A stretch of DNA of 34,128 bases, from the NCBI GenBank assembly GCA_013151275.1, contig JAADIP010000249.1, positions 1 to 34,128 on the forward strand, in the 5' to 3' direction. Under the pieces are notes generated by a model. It had not been told where the DNA came from and ran no database searches. It worked only from the letters and a program-made list of their open reading frames with translations. Shown here piece after piece: positions 16,042 to 25,735 of this stretch; within the stretch, counting starts at the first letter, position 1, and every line of letters begins with the position of its first letter. Both the position numbers and the translations under genes were made by a program. Source of the stretch: Calditrichota bacterium. Lineage in GTDB: Bacteria; Calditrichota; Calditrichia; Calditrichales; Calditrichaceae.

Positions 16042-17052
16042 TTATTTGCCCTGTTTACTACCCCAATCGGCGACGATCCGGTCGAACAAAGAGTCCCAAT
16101 AGGGATCGGCGGTCTTTTTTTCGGGATGTTTTTCGTACCAGTTTACAATTTCACGCGCGCCCTGTGAAAAAGGAATTGTCGCCTTAAATTCAGGCGCAAA
16201 TTTTTTGATTTTACTGTTATCGAAAATCAGACAATGACTTTTGTCGCCCAACAGACTTCCCGCCCATTCTTCATCGTATTGCGCCAGAACCTCCGAAGGA
16301 ATGTGGATTACGTTCGGTTCCGCATCAGCGGCTTCGGCAATTATTTCGGCAATTTGATTCCAGGTGAGTATTTCATCGGAAGTAATGTGGAACGCTTCTC
16401 CGACGGCGAGGGGATTGCCCAAAAGCGCCGCAAAGCCGCGCGCGAAATCCCGGTGATGGGTCAATGTCCACAACGATGTTCCGTCACCGTGAATAATAAC
16501 GGGCTTACCCTGTTTTAATCGGACGATTGTCGTGTATCCTCCTTTTAAAGGAAGCGTTCGTTCGTCATAAGTGTGCGAGGGTCGGACAATTGTTACGGGA
16601 AAATCATTTTCTCTGTACGCCTTCATTAAAAGTTCTTCGCAAGAAATCTTGTTTTGCGCGTAAGTCCAGAACGGATTTTTCAGCGGCGTGTCTTCGGTAA
16701 TCGGGTAGCGGGTCGGCGGCTTTTGGTAAACCGAAGCGGAGCTGATGAAGACGTATTGCCTTGTATTTCCGGCAAAGAGTTCGATATCCCTTTGCGCCTG
16801 CTCGGGCGTGTAGGCGATAAAATCAACCACCGCATCCCAGTGGTGATTTTTTAGCAGCGAGCGCATTACGGTTAAATCGGAAATATCGCCGATCAGATGT
16901 TTTGCTCCCCGGGGAATTTTCCGTTCGCTTTTGCCGCGCGTCAGCAAAAACAGATCGTGTCCCTTTTCCGCGCAAAGCCGGGCGCAAGCCGAGCTGATGA
17001 TTCCCGTGCCGCCGATAAACAGAATTTTCAATAAAGCCTGCGATTGTTTCAT
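16042..17052 (-). CDS. NAD-dependent epimerase/dehydratase (extended SDR)
   Basis: The 336-residue protein has a Rossmann GGTGIISSACARLCAEKG at about 14-31, the active-site YVFISSASVYQKPP, and YAQNKISCEELL with the Y-x3-K pair. VGEAFHITSDEILTWNQ and a C-terminal sugar-nucleotide-type region follow. The GGTGxIS variant and the overall layout resemble CSP41-like or nucleoside-diphosphate-sugar epimerases. The substrate cannot be named. The ATG at 17052 follows CGGAG. It is transcribed divergently from anmK across a long spacer, and the cyclase gene follows 174 bp later on the same strand. Confidence 0.88.
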   Translation of the reverse strand: MKQSQALLKILFIGGTGIISSACARLCAEKGHDLFLLTRGKSERKIPRGAKHLIGDISDLTVMRSLLKNHHWDAVVDFIAYTPEQAQRDIELFAGNTRQYVFISSASVYQKPPTRYPITEDTPLKNPFWTYAQNKISCEELLMKAYRENDFPVTIVRPSHTYDERTLPLKGGYTTIVRLKQGKPVIIHGDGTSLWTLTHHRDFARGFAALLGNPLAVGEAFHITSDEILTWNQIAEIIAEAADAEPNVIHIPSEVLAQYDEEWAGSLLGDKSHCLIFDNSKIKKFAPEFKATIPFSQGAREIVNWYEKHPEKKTADPYWDSLFDRIVADWGSKQGK

Positions 17053-17484
17053 TAATGCTCCGCCGAATTTGATTTTTTAAAATTAGAGTCTCAAGCGATT
17101 ACATTCAAATAAATCAAAATTTTTAGCGCGCAGCGTTGCCAAACAAACCGCCCGGCTGAAAAGAAAATTTCCGTATTGCCCTGTCCGCAAAAAAGTAAAA
17201 ACGAGATCTTTTTGTTTTTCTGCAACCGGACTAAAGCATTCCGAGTCCGCTCTGACTCGGTAAGTAATTGTTAAACTCACTTCCTTTTGAATTTTTAAAT
17301 TTTCTTTGTATCTTACGCCCTAAAGCGACAGAGATTCGGTTTTGGTTTAAAACGGAATTCGTAACAGATTCAAAATCCGAATATTGTCCGGAACCTGACT
17401 CCCGATAAATTGAATAAAATATCGTGTTTAATCCTGTATTGAGAGACGGATTTTAGCAATTACCATTAACGAACAGACAGGTAC
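17053..17484. other. Divergent intergenic region between epimerase and anmK
   Basis: No convincing gene. A 65-codon minus-strand frame at 17083-17280 has no recognisable domain or good Shine-Dalgarno. A perfect 7-bp hairpin (CCGAGTC with GACTCGG) lies at 17241-17260. The AT-rich segment 17285-17330 just beyond it is the likeliest site for the anmK promoter. Confidence 0.5.
17241..17260. other. Perfect 7-bp hairpin in divergent spacer
   Basis: CCGAGTC at 17241-17247 pairs exactly with GACTCGG at 17254-17260 around a 6-nt loop. No U-run follows on either strand, so it is not an intrinsic terminator. It may be an operator or a structured leader of either divergent gene. Confidence 0.3.
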
Positions 17485-18675
17485 ATGGCAGCAGTTTTTA
17501 ATCTACCGGCGGACGTTCAAAAATTAGCCCTTGGTCTGATGTCGGGAACATCCTGTGACGGTCTTGACATCGCTCTTGTTTCCGTTAAAGGGGAAAAGCG
17601 TGAAACGCGCCTCGAATTGATCAAAGGACGCAACTTTCCCTACTCGACAAAGCAGCAAAACGAATTGCTGAAATTATTACAACCCGGAAATAACGACGCC
17701 GCTGTTCTCAGCCAGTTAAATTTTTACCTTGCCGGAATTTGGGCGGAAATGGTGCTCGATTTCTTAGAGGAAAACGGTCTGTCCCCGCAGCAAATCCGTT
17801 TCATCGGCAGTCACGGACAAACGATCTGGCATCAGCCCAACGATAAAATTCTTATCGACGTACCCGTAACTTCGACCCTCCAATTGGGCGATCCCTCGGT
17901 GCTGGCAAAGCTTACCGGCATTACGGTGATCGGCGATTTCCGCGTGGCTGACATGGCTCTGGGAGGACAGGGCGCGCCTTTAATTCCCTATTTCGATTGG
18001 GTCTATTTCTCCCGCTTTCGGAAAAACATGCTGGCTGTAAACATCGGCGGAATCGCTAATTTAACTTTTATCCCAGCCGACGGAGACATTAATAAAGTCG
18101 CCGCCTTCGATTGCGGACCCGGTAACATTTTAATTGACCGTTTTACTCAAATCTATTTTAAAAAACCTTATGATGAAAACGGCTCTCTGGCAAAAAAGGG
18201 AAAGCTCTCGGAAAAGCTCCTCGGCTATCTTCAAAAAACAGATCATTTTATTTCGGTCTTGCCGCCAAAATCCACGGGTCGAGAGCATTACGGCATTTTC
18301 TTCGAAAACAAGTTGAGAAAATTTATAGACAAAAACGATATAGACATTTACGACGTTCTGCACACATTGACCTTTTACACCGCATACTGCATCTGGGAAA
18401 ATTACCGTGAATTTATTCATCCTGTATCGCCCGTAAAAGAAGCGGTTATCAGCGGAGGAGGCGCCTGCAATCGGTTTTTAACCGATCAGATTCAACGCCT
18501 TTTCGGTAAAATCGCCGTGAAAAACACCGACGAATTCGGACTTGACAACGATTTTAAGGAAGCCATCGGCTTTGCCGTATTAGCCAACGAAACCTTGCTG
18601 GGAAACCCTTCCAACATTCCTCAGGTAACCGGCGCAAGGTCGGCTACCGTTTTGGGTAAAATCTGCCCGCCGTAA
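17485..18675 (+). CDS. anmK: Anhydro-N-acetylmuramic acid kinase
   Basis: The 396-residue protein shows the AnmK hallmarks: GLMSGTSCDGLDIALV (phosphate loop), IGSHGQTIWHQP, VADMALGGQGAPLIP, VNIGGIANLTFIP and AFDCGPGNILIDRF, with ISGGGACN in the second actin-like domain. AnmK phosphorylates and opens 1,6-anhydro-MurNAc released during peptidoglycan turnover, giving MurNAc-6-phosphate. Length is typical (370-400). The ATG at 17485 is preceded by AGACAGG. No murQ etherase gene is adjacent, so the rest of the recycling pathway must be elsewhere. It converges with the lipoprotein hydrolase gene downstream. Confidence 0.95.
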   Translation: MAAVFNLPADVQKLALGLMSGTSCDGLDIALVSVKGEKRETRLELIKGRNFPYSTKQQNELLKLLQPGNNDAAVLSQLNFYLAGIWAEMVLDFLEENGLSPQQIRFIGSHGQTIWHQPNDKILIDVPVTSTLQLGDPSVLAKLTGITVIGDFRVADMALGGQGAPLIPYFDWVYFSRFRKNMLAVNIGGIANLTFIPADGDINKVAAFDCGPGNILIDRFTQIYFKKPYDENGSLAKKGKLSEKLLGYLQKTDHFISVLPPKSTGREHYGIFFENKLRKFIDKNDIDIYDVLHTLTFYTAYCIWENYREFIHPVSPVKEAVISGGGACNRFLTDQIQRLFGKIAVKNTDEFGLDNDFKEAIGFAVLANETLLGNPSNIPQVTGARSATVLGKICPP

Positions 18676-18836
18676 AAAGTTGTAAAATTTCTCAAAAAAC
18701 AGGTTAATTAACCGGTTGATTTTAAGGACCACATCTGTCTTGTTTTTGTTGTTCGCAAATTTGCGGCTATTTCGTCGGCGCGTTTTAAAGCTCGCTTTTT
18801 AACGAAAACCGCTTCTTAAAACAATGGTTAAAACAT

Positions 18837-19580
18837 TTATTTTGCGGAAATTTTATGCTTTAAGAACCAGCGGTACAATTCGGGATTGTCGTAGGTTTCG
18901 GTCCATGAATCATGTCCGGCTTCGGGATAAACGGTAAACCTGACATCGGCTCCTGCTTTTTTTAACGCTTCCACCATTTCTTCGGATCTGCGGATCGGGA
19001 CAACGGGATCTTTGGCGCCGTGAAAAACCCACACCGGAATATTTTTAAGACGATCCGCCAAAAACGGTTCGCCGCCTCCGCAAATCGGCGCAATGGCTGC
19101 AAAACGATCGGGTCGCTCGGTCGCCCACGCCCAGGTGCCGAAACCGCCCATGCTTAAACCCGTTAAATAAATCCGCTCTTTATCGACGGGCAGCTCCTTT
19201 AATAATTGATCCAGCCATAAATCCAATTTCGGAACCGACCACCATTCGCCGGAGGGACATTGGGGCGCTACTACGATAAAGGGAAAGTCCCTGCCCTGCG
19301 CAATAAGTTTCGGAGGACCGTGTTTGGTCACCAGTTTCAAATCGTTGCCGCGCTCGCCCGCTCCGTGCAAAAAGATCAGCAACGGCAATTTTTTTTGCGG
19401 ATCGTTTTCGTTCTGCGGAACATACAAAAGATAATTCACATCCAAGGTTCTGCATACTTTGGCTGTGGTGTGTTTTTGCCGTAAAGTCATGGAGCCCTCT
19501 CTGTTTGTTACAAGTCGCGATGAGCACGAAAACATTAAAAATGCGGACACAAAAACCGCCGTTATTTTTCCCGAAGACAT
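18837..19580 (-). CDS. Lipoprotein alpha/beta-hydrolase (esterase/PHB-depolymerase type)
   Basis: The 247-residue protein begins with a lipoprotein-type signal (KITAVFVSAFLMFSC, with a possible lipid-attached Cys near residue 19). The alpha/beta-hydrolase core shows the oxyanion motif IFLHGAGERGND, nucleophile LTGLSMGGFGTW, acid in FHGAKDPVVP and base in PEAGHDSW. This matches secreted prolyl-oligopeptidase-like or feruloyl/PHB-type esterases that occur with polysaccharide degradation. The lipobox is not a perfect LxxC consensus (FS before Cys). The ATG at 19580 follows AGGAG. The acyl-CoA synthetase gene ends 42 bp upstream on the same strand. Substrate is unknown, but a surface role beside GH9-type glycan hydrolysis is plausible. 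Confidence 0.87.
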   Translation of the reverse strand: MSSGKITAVFVSAFLMFSCSSRLVTNREGSMTLRQKHTTAKVCRTLDVNYLLYVPQNENDPQKKLPLLIFLHGAGERGNDLKLVTKHGPPKLIAQGRDFPFIVVAPQCPSGEWWSVPKLDLWLDQLLKELPVDKERIYLTGLSMGGFGTWAWATERPDRFAAIAPICGGGEPFLADRLKNIPVWVFHGAKDPVVPIRRSEEMVEALKKAGADVRFTVYPEAGHDSWTETYDNPELYRWFLKHKISAK

Positions 19581-19622
19581 TTTCTTTTTCTCCTGAAATT
19601 TCCCTTATTCAAAAACCGCCGA

Positions 19623-21398
19623 TTACTCCTGATAAATCAAATCGATCACATCCTTGTAACGCTTTTCGACAACGCTGCGCTTGATTTTAAGGCTGGGAGT
19701 CAATTCCCCTCTTTCCAGCGAGAACGGCTCCGGCAGCAGTACAAATTTTTTGACTTTCTCGTAGCGCGCAAAGCTCTCCTGTAAGCGATCGATCTCTTTC
19801 TGAATTAATTCGTGCACCTTGTCATGTTTAATCATTTCCTCATTGTTTTTAATATTGATTCCCTTTGCAGCCGCCCATTCCTTAATAATTTCATAAGCCG
19901 GAATTATCAACGCCGAAACGAATTTCCGATGATTACCCACAAGACAAACATCCTCAATATATTTGCTGGTTTTCAATTTGTGTTCAATGGGCGCGGGCGC
20001 AACGTTTTTTCCGCCCGAGGTAACGATGATATTCTTTTTGCGGTCGGTTAAAAAGAGAAAGTTATCCTCATTCAAATAACCGATGTCGCCGGTGTGCAGC
20101 CACCCCTCTTCGTCGATGGCTTCTTTGGTCAAATCGGGTTTGTTGTAATAGCCTTTCATCAAAACAGGACCACGGACAAGGACTTCTCCGTCGTCGGCAA
20201 TTTTTATTTCCACATCTTTGATGGGTTTTCCGCACGAGCCGTACTCAACCTGTCCGGGAGGAGTGAGCGTAATAATTAAATGGGTTTCGGTCATTCCGTA
20301 CCCTTCGATGATCGGCAAACCGATGGCTTCGAAAATCTTAAGCGTTTCAACGGAAAGCGGCGCGCCGCCGGCTATCGGATAGCGGAAACGACCGCCTAAT
20401 TTTGTCTTCACCTTATTAAAAACCAGTTTTTCAGCCAATTTGTATCTGCGGCTCAACCATCCGGAAACTTCGCCTTTTCTGCGTTGCTCGTGATATTCCA
20501 ACCCGGTGCCGATCGACCAGTAAAAAATATTGCGGGCTATTGCCGAACTCTGCTCCGCCTTTTCCTGTAATGTATTGGCTATTTTTTCATATAACCGCGG
20601 CACACTGACCATTATCGTCGGTCGGCTGATTGCGACATCTTCGATGACCGTGTCCAGACCGCGGGCATAATGGATGGTCGCGCCCCGGTAAATGGGACAC
20701 CAGTGCCCCGCCAGACGTTCGTAAAGATGACTCAACGGAAGGAACGATAAAAAAACATCGTCGGATCGCAATTTTAACACTTCTTCCGAGTTCACAATAT
20801 CCGTTACAAATCCGCGATGGCACAGCATTACGCCCTTCGGTTCGCCCGTGGTTCCCGATGTGTAAACCAGGCTGCATGTCTCTTCCGGATCAATTTTATC
20901 CATGGACTTTTCAAAGGCGTCGGCATTCTTTTCCCGATGGTCTTTACCCTCTTCGATCAAACGATTAAAATCGGGAATTCCGGAAATGGATTCGTAGCTA
21001 AAAATCATTTTCAGACCGGGCGTCTGATCGCGAATGGAATTAATTTTATCATATTGAAGAACATCTTCCACAAAAATCGCTTTTACGCCGGCGTCGTTTA
21101 AAATATAGGCAATCTGGTTTGGAGGCAGGGTGGGATAAATGGGAACCACAACGCCGCGTAATCCGAATATGGCAAAATCGGAAATGGACCATTCGGGAAG
21201 GTTGTTGGACAATATGGCAATTCGATCTCCTGCCTTTAAACCTCTGTGCATCAGTCCGTGAGTTAAAAAGCGGATCTGATCGCCTAATTCCCGATAGGTA
21301 ATTTCACGCCATTTATGTTCGCGAAAATAACAAAAAACAGGTTTCTCGGGGTAATCTTTAATTGTATTAAATACGATGTGCAATACACTTTGAAACAT
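19623..21398 (-). CDS. Long-chain acyl-CoA synthetase (AMP-forming)
   Basis: The 591-residue protein belongs to the ANL adenylate-forming superfamily, FAA1/FadD15-like branch. Seen motifs are the P-loop-like LVYTSGTTGEPKGVML, GYGMTETH, WLHTGDIGYLNED and LTDRKKNIIVTSGGKNVAPAPIE, and a C-terminal LTPSLKIKRSVVEKRY with the catalytic Lys region. It activates long-chain fatty acids to acyl-CoA with ATP through an acyl-adenylate, at the inner face of the membrane. Length and the LSHLYERLAGHW stretch are typical of this branch. The ATG at 21398 has AGGAGG at good spacing. The lipoprotein hydrolase gene follows after 42 bp, possibly in the same transcript. Confidence 0.95.
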   Translation of the reverse strand: MFQSVLHIVFNTIKDYPEKPVFCYFREHKWREITYRELGDQIRFLTHGLMHRGLKAGDRIAILSNNLPEWSISDFAIFGLRGVVVPIYPTLPPNQIAYILNDAGVKAIFVEDVLQYDKINSIRDQTPGLKMIFSYESISGIPDFNRLIEEGKDHREKNADAFEKSMDKIDPEETCSLVYTSGTTGEPKGVMLCHRGFVTDIVNSEEVLKLRSDDVFLSFLPLSHLYERLAGHWCPIYRGATIHYARGLDTVIEDVAISRPTIMVSVPRLYEKIANTLQEKAEQSSAIARNIFYWSIGTGLEYHEQRRKGEVSGWLSRRYKLAEKLVFNKVKTKLGGRFRYPIAGGAPLSVETLKIFEAIGLPIIEGYGMTETHLIITLTPPGQVEYGSCGKPIKDVEIKIADDGEVLVRGPVLMKGYYNKPDLTKEAIDEEGWLHTGDIGYLNEDNFLFLTDRKKNIIVTSGGKNVAPAPIEHKLKTSKYIEDVCLVGNHRKFVSALIIPAYEIIKEWAAAKGINIKNNEEMIKHDKVHELIQKEIDRLQESFARYEKVKKFVLLPEPFSLERGELTPSLKIKRSVVEKRYKDVIDLIYQE

Positions 21399-21514
21399 GA
21401 AAAGTTCCTCCTAAAAAAGGAATTAAATAATGGATCAATTTACGTTTTTTGAAATTTGAAAACAAATTGCCGAAATATTGCCAGATAGCGGTGCAAATAA
21501 AACTATGAGATGAA

Positions 21515-21541
21515 AAGCGCCGACCCTGAAAGCCGGCGCTT
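21515..21541 (-). terminator. Rho-independent terminator of the DPP4-like peptidase gene
   Basis: On the minus strand AAGCGCCG pairs perfectly with CGGCGCTT around an 11-nt loop and is followed by TTCATC, giving TTTT at the base of the stem. It begins 13 bp after the stop codon at 21555. Confidence 0.75.
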
Positions 21542-21554
21542 CGGAAAAGAAGAA

Positions 21555-23738
21555 TTACAGATTTTCAAGAATAAAATCGGTCATCATTGTGTACAAATGG
21601 TAACGGGAATTAGGACCGAGCAGACTGTGGTTCAATCCGGGATAAATCATTAATCGGAACTGTTTTCCCGCTTCCTGAAAACGCTTAATCACCTGCATGG
21701 TATTCTGCATGTGAACGTTATCGTCCGAGCTTCCGTGGACAATAAGCAGTCCGCCCTTATAGCGATCAACATAATTTAAAACCGAAGACGAATCGTAGCC
21801 CGCCTTGTTTTGTTGAGGAAGTCCCATGTAGCGTTCAGTCCAGATGGAATCGTATAGCCTTAAATCCGCGATGGGCGCGACGGCGATTCCCGCTTTAAAA
21901 TATTCAGATCCTTTGGTCATTGCCATTAAAGTCAAATATCCGCCGCCGCTCCATCCCCAAATGCCGATGCGGTTTTTGTCCACGTAAGGCAGTCCGGCAA
22001 GATATTTCGCCGCTTCGATGTGATCCTGCAGGGCATATTTGCCGATGTTTCCGTAAGCCAGATTTTTAAACGCCTTACCTCGTCCGCCCGTACCGCGGTT
22101 ATCGACGGTGAAGATGATATAGCCTTTTTGAGTGAGCAGGGTGTACCACAAAATCGACCGGCTCCAGGCGTTCCGCACCAGTTGCGAGGCGGGACCCCCG
22201 TAGCCGTAAATTAAAACCGGATATTTTTTGGTGGAATCAAAATCCACGGGTTTGATGATTCGCGCGTTCAATTCAACTCCGTCTTCGGTTTTGAAGGTCA
22301 GATATTGCGGAAAGGCTATCTTCACATCTTCGAAAATATCCGTCGTGTTTTCGACAAGTTTGCGAATTGTCTTCCCTTTTGAGTCGCAAAGCGCAATCAC
22401 GGGAGGAATCGTAAAACTCGAGTAGAAATCAATAAAGTATTTCCGATTCGGCGAAAAATCCGCCCGATGACTCCCCGCTATTTTTGATAATCTTTTTAAA
22501 CCTTTTCCGTTTAATTTGACCGAAAAGATGTGATTTTCGATAGAGCTGCCTTTGTTGGCGGAAAACAACACTCTGCCGTTTTTTTCGTCCACGCCAAAAA
22601 CACGGGTAACCTCCCAATTCCCTCTGGTCAGTTGTCTTTTGAGATTTCCTTTCAGATCATAAAGATAGATGTGCCGAAATCCGTCGCGTTCCGAAGTCCA
22701 GACAAACAGATCTTTCTTTTTAAGAAAAGTCAGATCGTCGCGGACATCCACCCAGCATGAATCCGTTTCGGTAAGGATGACTTTTGTGCTGCCGTCATTG
22801 CAGTTCCCCAGCAGTAATTCCAGTTTATTTTGCAAGCGGTTCATCCGCTCGATGGCAAGAACTTCGGGATTGTGCGTCCATTTGATGCGCGGAATGTAGA
22901 TGTCGGTCTCTTCTCCGATGTCCATCCAGACCGTTTTCCCGGAATTCAGATGATAAACGCCGATTTTCACCACAGCGTTGGCGTCTCCCGGTTCAGGATA
23001 ACGGATAGTACGAACCTTGACGTATTTGCCTTCAAACTCGGTCCAGCTAAAGGTCGGTTCGTTCGACTGATCCACCCTCCAGAAGGCGATCTTTTTTCCG
23101 TCCGGCGACCAGCGCCAGCCGTCGGACCGACCGAATTCTTCTTCATAAACCCAGTCGAATTGCCCGTTGATAATATCGGCGGAACCGTCACGGGTGATCT
23201 GACTGATTTGACCGCTGCTTAAATCCTGAACAAAAAGATTATTGTCCAACACATAGCCCGCTTTTTGACCGTCGGGAGATAATTTGGCGTGACGCACGCG
23301 GGCGGAATCGTTATGCAGCGGAGTTAGTTTTTGGGTTTTTAGATCATAGACCAGAAAACGCGCTTCGTCAAATCGGCGCCATACCCGTCTGGCGTCCGTT
23401 TTAAAGAGTATCTTTTTACCGTCGTCGGATAATCTGTAATCGAACAGGCGTAAAGGTTCTTTTGTCAGGGGATCAACAATCGAATTTAAATCGAGCCATT
23501 GCGATTCTTTGCCGGTTTTAACATCATGTTTCATCAGAACGGTTTCGTTTTTATCTTTGTCGCGCTTAATAAATAAAAAAGCGTCGCCGTTGGGTAGCCA
23601 TTGCACGCCGCTTAAGGATTTAAGAGAATATTTCCCTGACTGGTAGATGTCTTTGACGGTAAGTTCTTTTTGTTGGGCAAACAGCGAAACAATTAAAAAG
23701 AAAACGCTTAAAGAACTCAAGACTATCATTCGTCTCAT
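21555..23738 (-). CDS. Exported S9B dipeptidyl-peptidase IV-like serine peptidase
   Basis: The protein of 727 residues starts at the ATG at 23738, chosen because GGAGGG lies about 9 bp upstream and it gives a clean signal peptide (RRMIVLSSLSVFFLIVSLFAQQ). The in-frame TTG 8 codons earlier lacks both. An eight-bladed beta-propeller follows and contains the DPP4-type double-Glu motif FDWVYEEEFGRSDGW, which anchors the substrate N-terminus. The C-terminal alpha/beta-hydrolase has nucleophile S597 in GWSGGGYLTL, acid in HGSSDDNVH and base in PGLNHSLLG. DPP4 enzymes remove Xaa-Pro or Xaa-Ala dipeptides. Together with the presence of T9SS-type proteins, this points to peptide scavenging in the periplasm or at the surface. 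A clear terminator follows. Confidence 0.95.
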   Translation of the reverse strand: MRRMIVLSSLSVFFLIVSLFAQQKELTVKDIYQSGKYSLKSLSGVQWLPNGDAFLFIKRDKDKNETVLMKHDVKTGKESQWLDLNSIVDPLTKEPLRLFDYRLSDDGKKILFKTDARRVWRRFDEARFLVYDLKTQKLTPLHNDSARVRHAKLSPDGQKAGYVLDNNLFVQDLSSGQISQITRDGSADIINGQFDWVYEEEFGRSDGWRWSPDGKKIAFWRVDQSNEPTFSWTEFEGKYVKVRTIRYPEPGDANAVVKIGVYHLNSGKTVWMDIGEETDIYIPRIKWTHNPEVLAIERMNRLQNKLELLLGNCNDGSTKVILTETDSCWVDVRDDLTFLKKKDLFVWTSERDGFRHIYLYDLKGNLKRQLTRGNWEVTRVFGVDEKNGRVLFSANKGSSIENHIFSVKLNGKGLKRLSKIAGSHRADFSPNRKYFIDFYSSFTIPPVIALCDSKGKTIRKLVENTTDIFEDVKIAFPQYLTFKTEDGVELNARIIKPVDFDSTKKYPVLIYGYGGPASQLVRNAWSRSILWYTLLTQKGYIIFTVDNRGTGGRGKAFKNLAYGNIGKYALQDHIEAAKYLAGLPYVDKNRIGIWGWSGGGYLTLMAMTKGSEYFKAGIAVAPIADLRLYDSIWTERYMGLPQQNKAGYDSSSVLNYVDRYKGGLLIVHGSSDDNVHMQNTMQVIKRFQEAGKQFRLMIYPGLNHSLLGPNSRYHLYTMMTDFILENL

Positions 23739-24088
23739 AAACCAACCCTCCGTGTCGTTCAAAATCAGTTAAGTCAATTTTAAAAATTTCTGATAAAGAA
23801 TCAAATCGTTTAATCCTTATTTAACTTCGCCGAAAGAAACGAAAAAAGAGAAACAGATCGGGTTGCGGATGAGCGGAATTTTTTTCGAATACGATTTCTT
23901 ATCGCACTTTTCATCGATCGGTATTAGCGGACTAACCCATCATTTTTTAAAAAGCTACGCAAATAAAGCCGTCTTTTTAAAACGAACCAGGTTAATCTGC
24001 TATTTCAAACTTTATTGGTAAAACGGATCAGGATTTCCTAAATTTTACTAAAGAACCGTTTTTAATACTGCCAGGGCAGGGAGGCAGT
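23739..24088. other. Divergent spacer between peptidase and histidine kinase genes
   Basis: About 350 bp without a supported gene, AT-rich near both ends. It must hold promoters for both divergent genes. No sigma-54 type -24/-12 pattern was seen here, unlike the hdrC upstream region. Confidence 0.5.
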
Positions 24089-25735
24089 ATGTTTCAAAAT
24101 TTCAAAAAATTAAATTCAATCGATCAGCTTTTCGCGCTGCTGCGTATTCTGGCTTTAGTCGGAGGACTCTCCTGGACAATTCTGTCTCCTTTGCCTCAAC
24201 CGCAGCGTGTTTTACTTATTTACAATTTCGTATTCTTTTGCACATACAGTACAATTCTTTATCTCTTTATTTTACTAAAACCCGAAAAAATACGCCATGT
24301 TTATGCCGCGGCTCTGTTTCTTGATCTGATCTTTATTTCATTGCTCACCTATTTCAGCGGCGGTTTTAAAAGCGATTTTTATCTGGCGTTTATTTTATTG
24401 GTCGCCCTGCACGCTTTTTATTTCGGACTTAAATTCGGTCTTGGCGTGGCAACAATATCCACCCTCCTGTATGTTTTAAGCGCCCATCCGGAGCTGAATT
24501 CTTCCAACCTGATTATTCTTGCATTGCGGATTTCTTTTTTCTTTTTGGTTGCTTTTTCCATGGGTTTACTGGCGCGCAAAGAATATCAGGATAAACAGCG
24601 AATTCAGCGTTTGTACGAAGAGCTGGAACGGGGAAAAATCGAACTGGAGCAGGAGCGCGATAAATTATCGAAAATATTGATGGGTATTGACGCCGGTCTG
24701 GTCTTGTTAAACGTGGATCAAAAAATCATTTGGGTAAACAAGGTTTCCGAAAAATGGTTTGGTCCGCTTGAAACGCTGCAGAATCAACTTTGCAGTACCG
24801 CGCTTTGGAAAACGGAAGAGATTTGCGAAGATTGTCCCGCGGAGCGCTGTCTTAAAAGCGGCAAAATCGAATCAAAAGAAATTGAGATCCGCAGAGGAAG
24901 CGAGGATATTCGTTCCTATCGCATCACCGCGGCTCCACTTTTTAACGAAGAGGGTAAAATCGATCGTATTCTTGAGCTTATCCAGGATATAACCCAGGAA
25001 AAAGAGCTGAATATGCACGTAATCCACAGCAGCAAATTAGCCGCCGTCGGCGAACTTGCCAGCGGCGTGGCGCATGAAATCAATAATCCCTTAAGTTCTA
25101 TTGCGGTGTGCATTCAGGAGATCACGGAATCGCTCGACAATTCTTCTCCCGATGAAAACACGCTTAAGACTGTCAAAGAATGTCTGAACAGCATGAAGAC
25201 CGAAATAAAGCGCTGTAAAAAAATCACAACCGGTCTGTTGGATATCGCCCGCAAATCAACCCATCGCCGGGTGCCTCTGGATATCAACCAGTTAGTCAGA
25301 AATGTGCTGATGCTTGTTCATTATAAAGCGGAAAAAGAACACAAAACCATTCAGTTGAATCTTAACCCAAAATTGCCTGTCATTATGGGCGAGGCGGATG
25401 AACTTTCTCAGGTGTTTGTCAATCTGATTTTAAACGCGCTTGAATTCACGCCCACGGGAGGCAAAATCGAAATTTCCTCGGGAACGGAAAACGACTCTTT
25501 TTTGTACGTGCGAATACGCGACGAAGGCAGCGGAATACCTTCTTATAATTTGCAAAAGATATTCGACCCGTTTTTTACAACCAAGCCTCCGGGAGCCGGA
25601 ACCGGTCTGGGATTGCCTATCAGTTTGCGCATAGTTAAAGCGCACGGCGGCAAAATTAAAGTGGACAGTAAAATCAACAAGGGTACATCCTTTACGGTTT
25701 TACTACCCGTAAACGCGGAACCGGATCCGGACTGA
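24089..25735 (+). CDS. Membrane histidine kinase with cysteine-rich PAS domain (NtrB-like)
   Basis: The 548-residue protein has about six hydrophobic segments (residues about 17-162) with short loops, a coiled-coil linker (about 165-195), a PAS domain (about 195-305), HisKA and HATPase_c. The phospho-acceptor is H329 in ASGVAHEINNPLSS. The N box (NLILNALEF), G1 (RDEGSGIP), F (FDPFFTTKPP) and G2 (GTGLGLP) boxes are intact. The PAS contains C-x10-C-x2-C-x4-C (QLCSTALWKTEEICEDCPAERC). Four close cysteines are unusual for a plain PAS and suggest metal, Fe-S or thiol redox sensing. The ATG follows GGGAGG. The NtrC-type regulator follows 91 bp later, so it is the likely partner. The large membrane sensor could detect a membrane or redox cue linked to the hydrogenase/Hdr genes downstream; that link is inferred. 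Confidence 0.93.
   Translation: MFQNFKKLNSIDQLFALLRILALVGGLSWTILSPLPQPQRVLLIYNFVFFCTYSTILYLFILLKPEKIRHVYAAALFLDLIFISLLTYFSGGFKSDFYLAFILLVALHAFYFGLKFGLGVATISTLLYVLSAHPELNSSNLIILALRISFFFLVAFSMGLLARKEYQDKQRIQRLYEELERGKIELEQERDKLSKILMGIDAGLVLLNVDQKIIWVNKVSEKWFGPLETLQNQLCSTALWKTEEICEDCPAERCLKSGKIESKEIEIRRGSEDIRSYRITAAPLFNEEGKIDRILELIQDITQEKELNMHVIHSSKLAAVGELASGVAHEINNPLSSIAVCIQEITESLDNSSPDENTLKTVKECLNSMKTEIKRCKKITTGLLDIARKSTHRRVPLDINQLVRNVLMLVHYKAEKEHKTIQLNLNPKLPVIMGEADELSQVFVNLILNALEFTPTGGKIEISSGTENDSFLYVRIRDEGSGIPSYNLQKIFDPFFTTKPPGAGTGLGLPISLRIVKAHGGKIKVDSKINKGTSFTVLLPVNAEPDPD

Noticed and set aside
17083-17280. 65-codon minus-strand frame in the anmK/epimerase spacer
   Set aside because: No recognisable domain, no good ribosome binding site, and it overlaps the probable promoter region and a hairpin.
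23739-23762. Upstream TTG start for the DPP4-like peptidase
   Set aside because: It would place eight polar residues before the signal peptide and bypass the GGAGGG that precedes the ATG at 23738.
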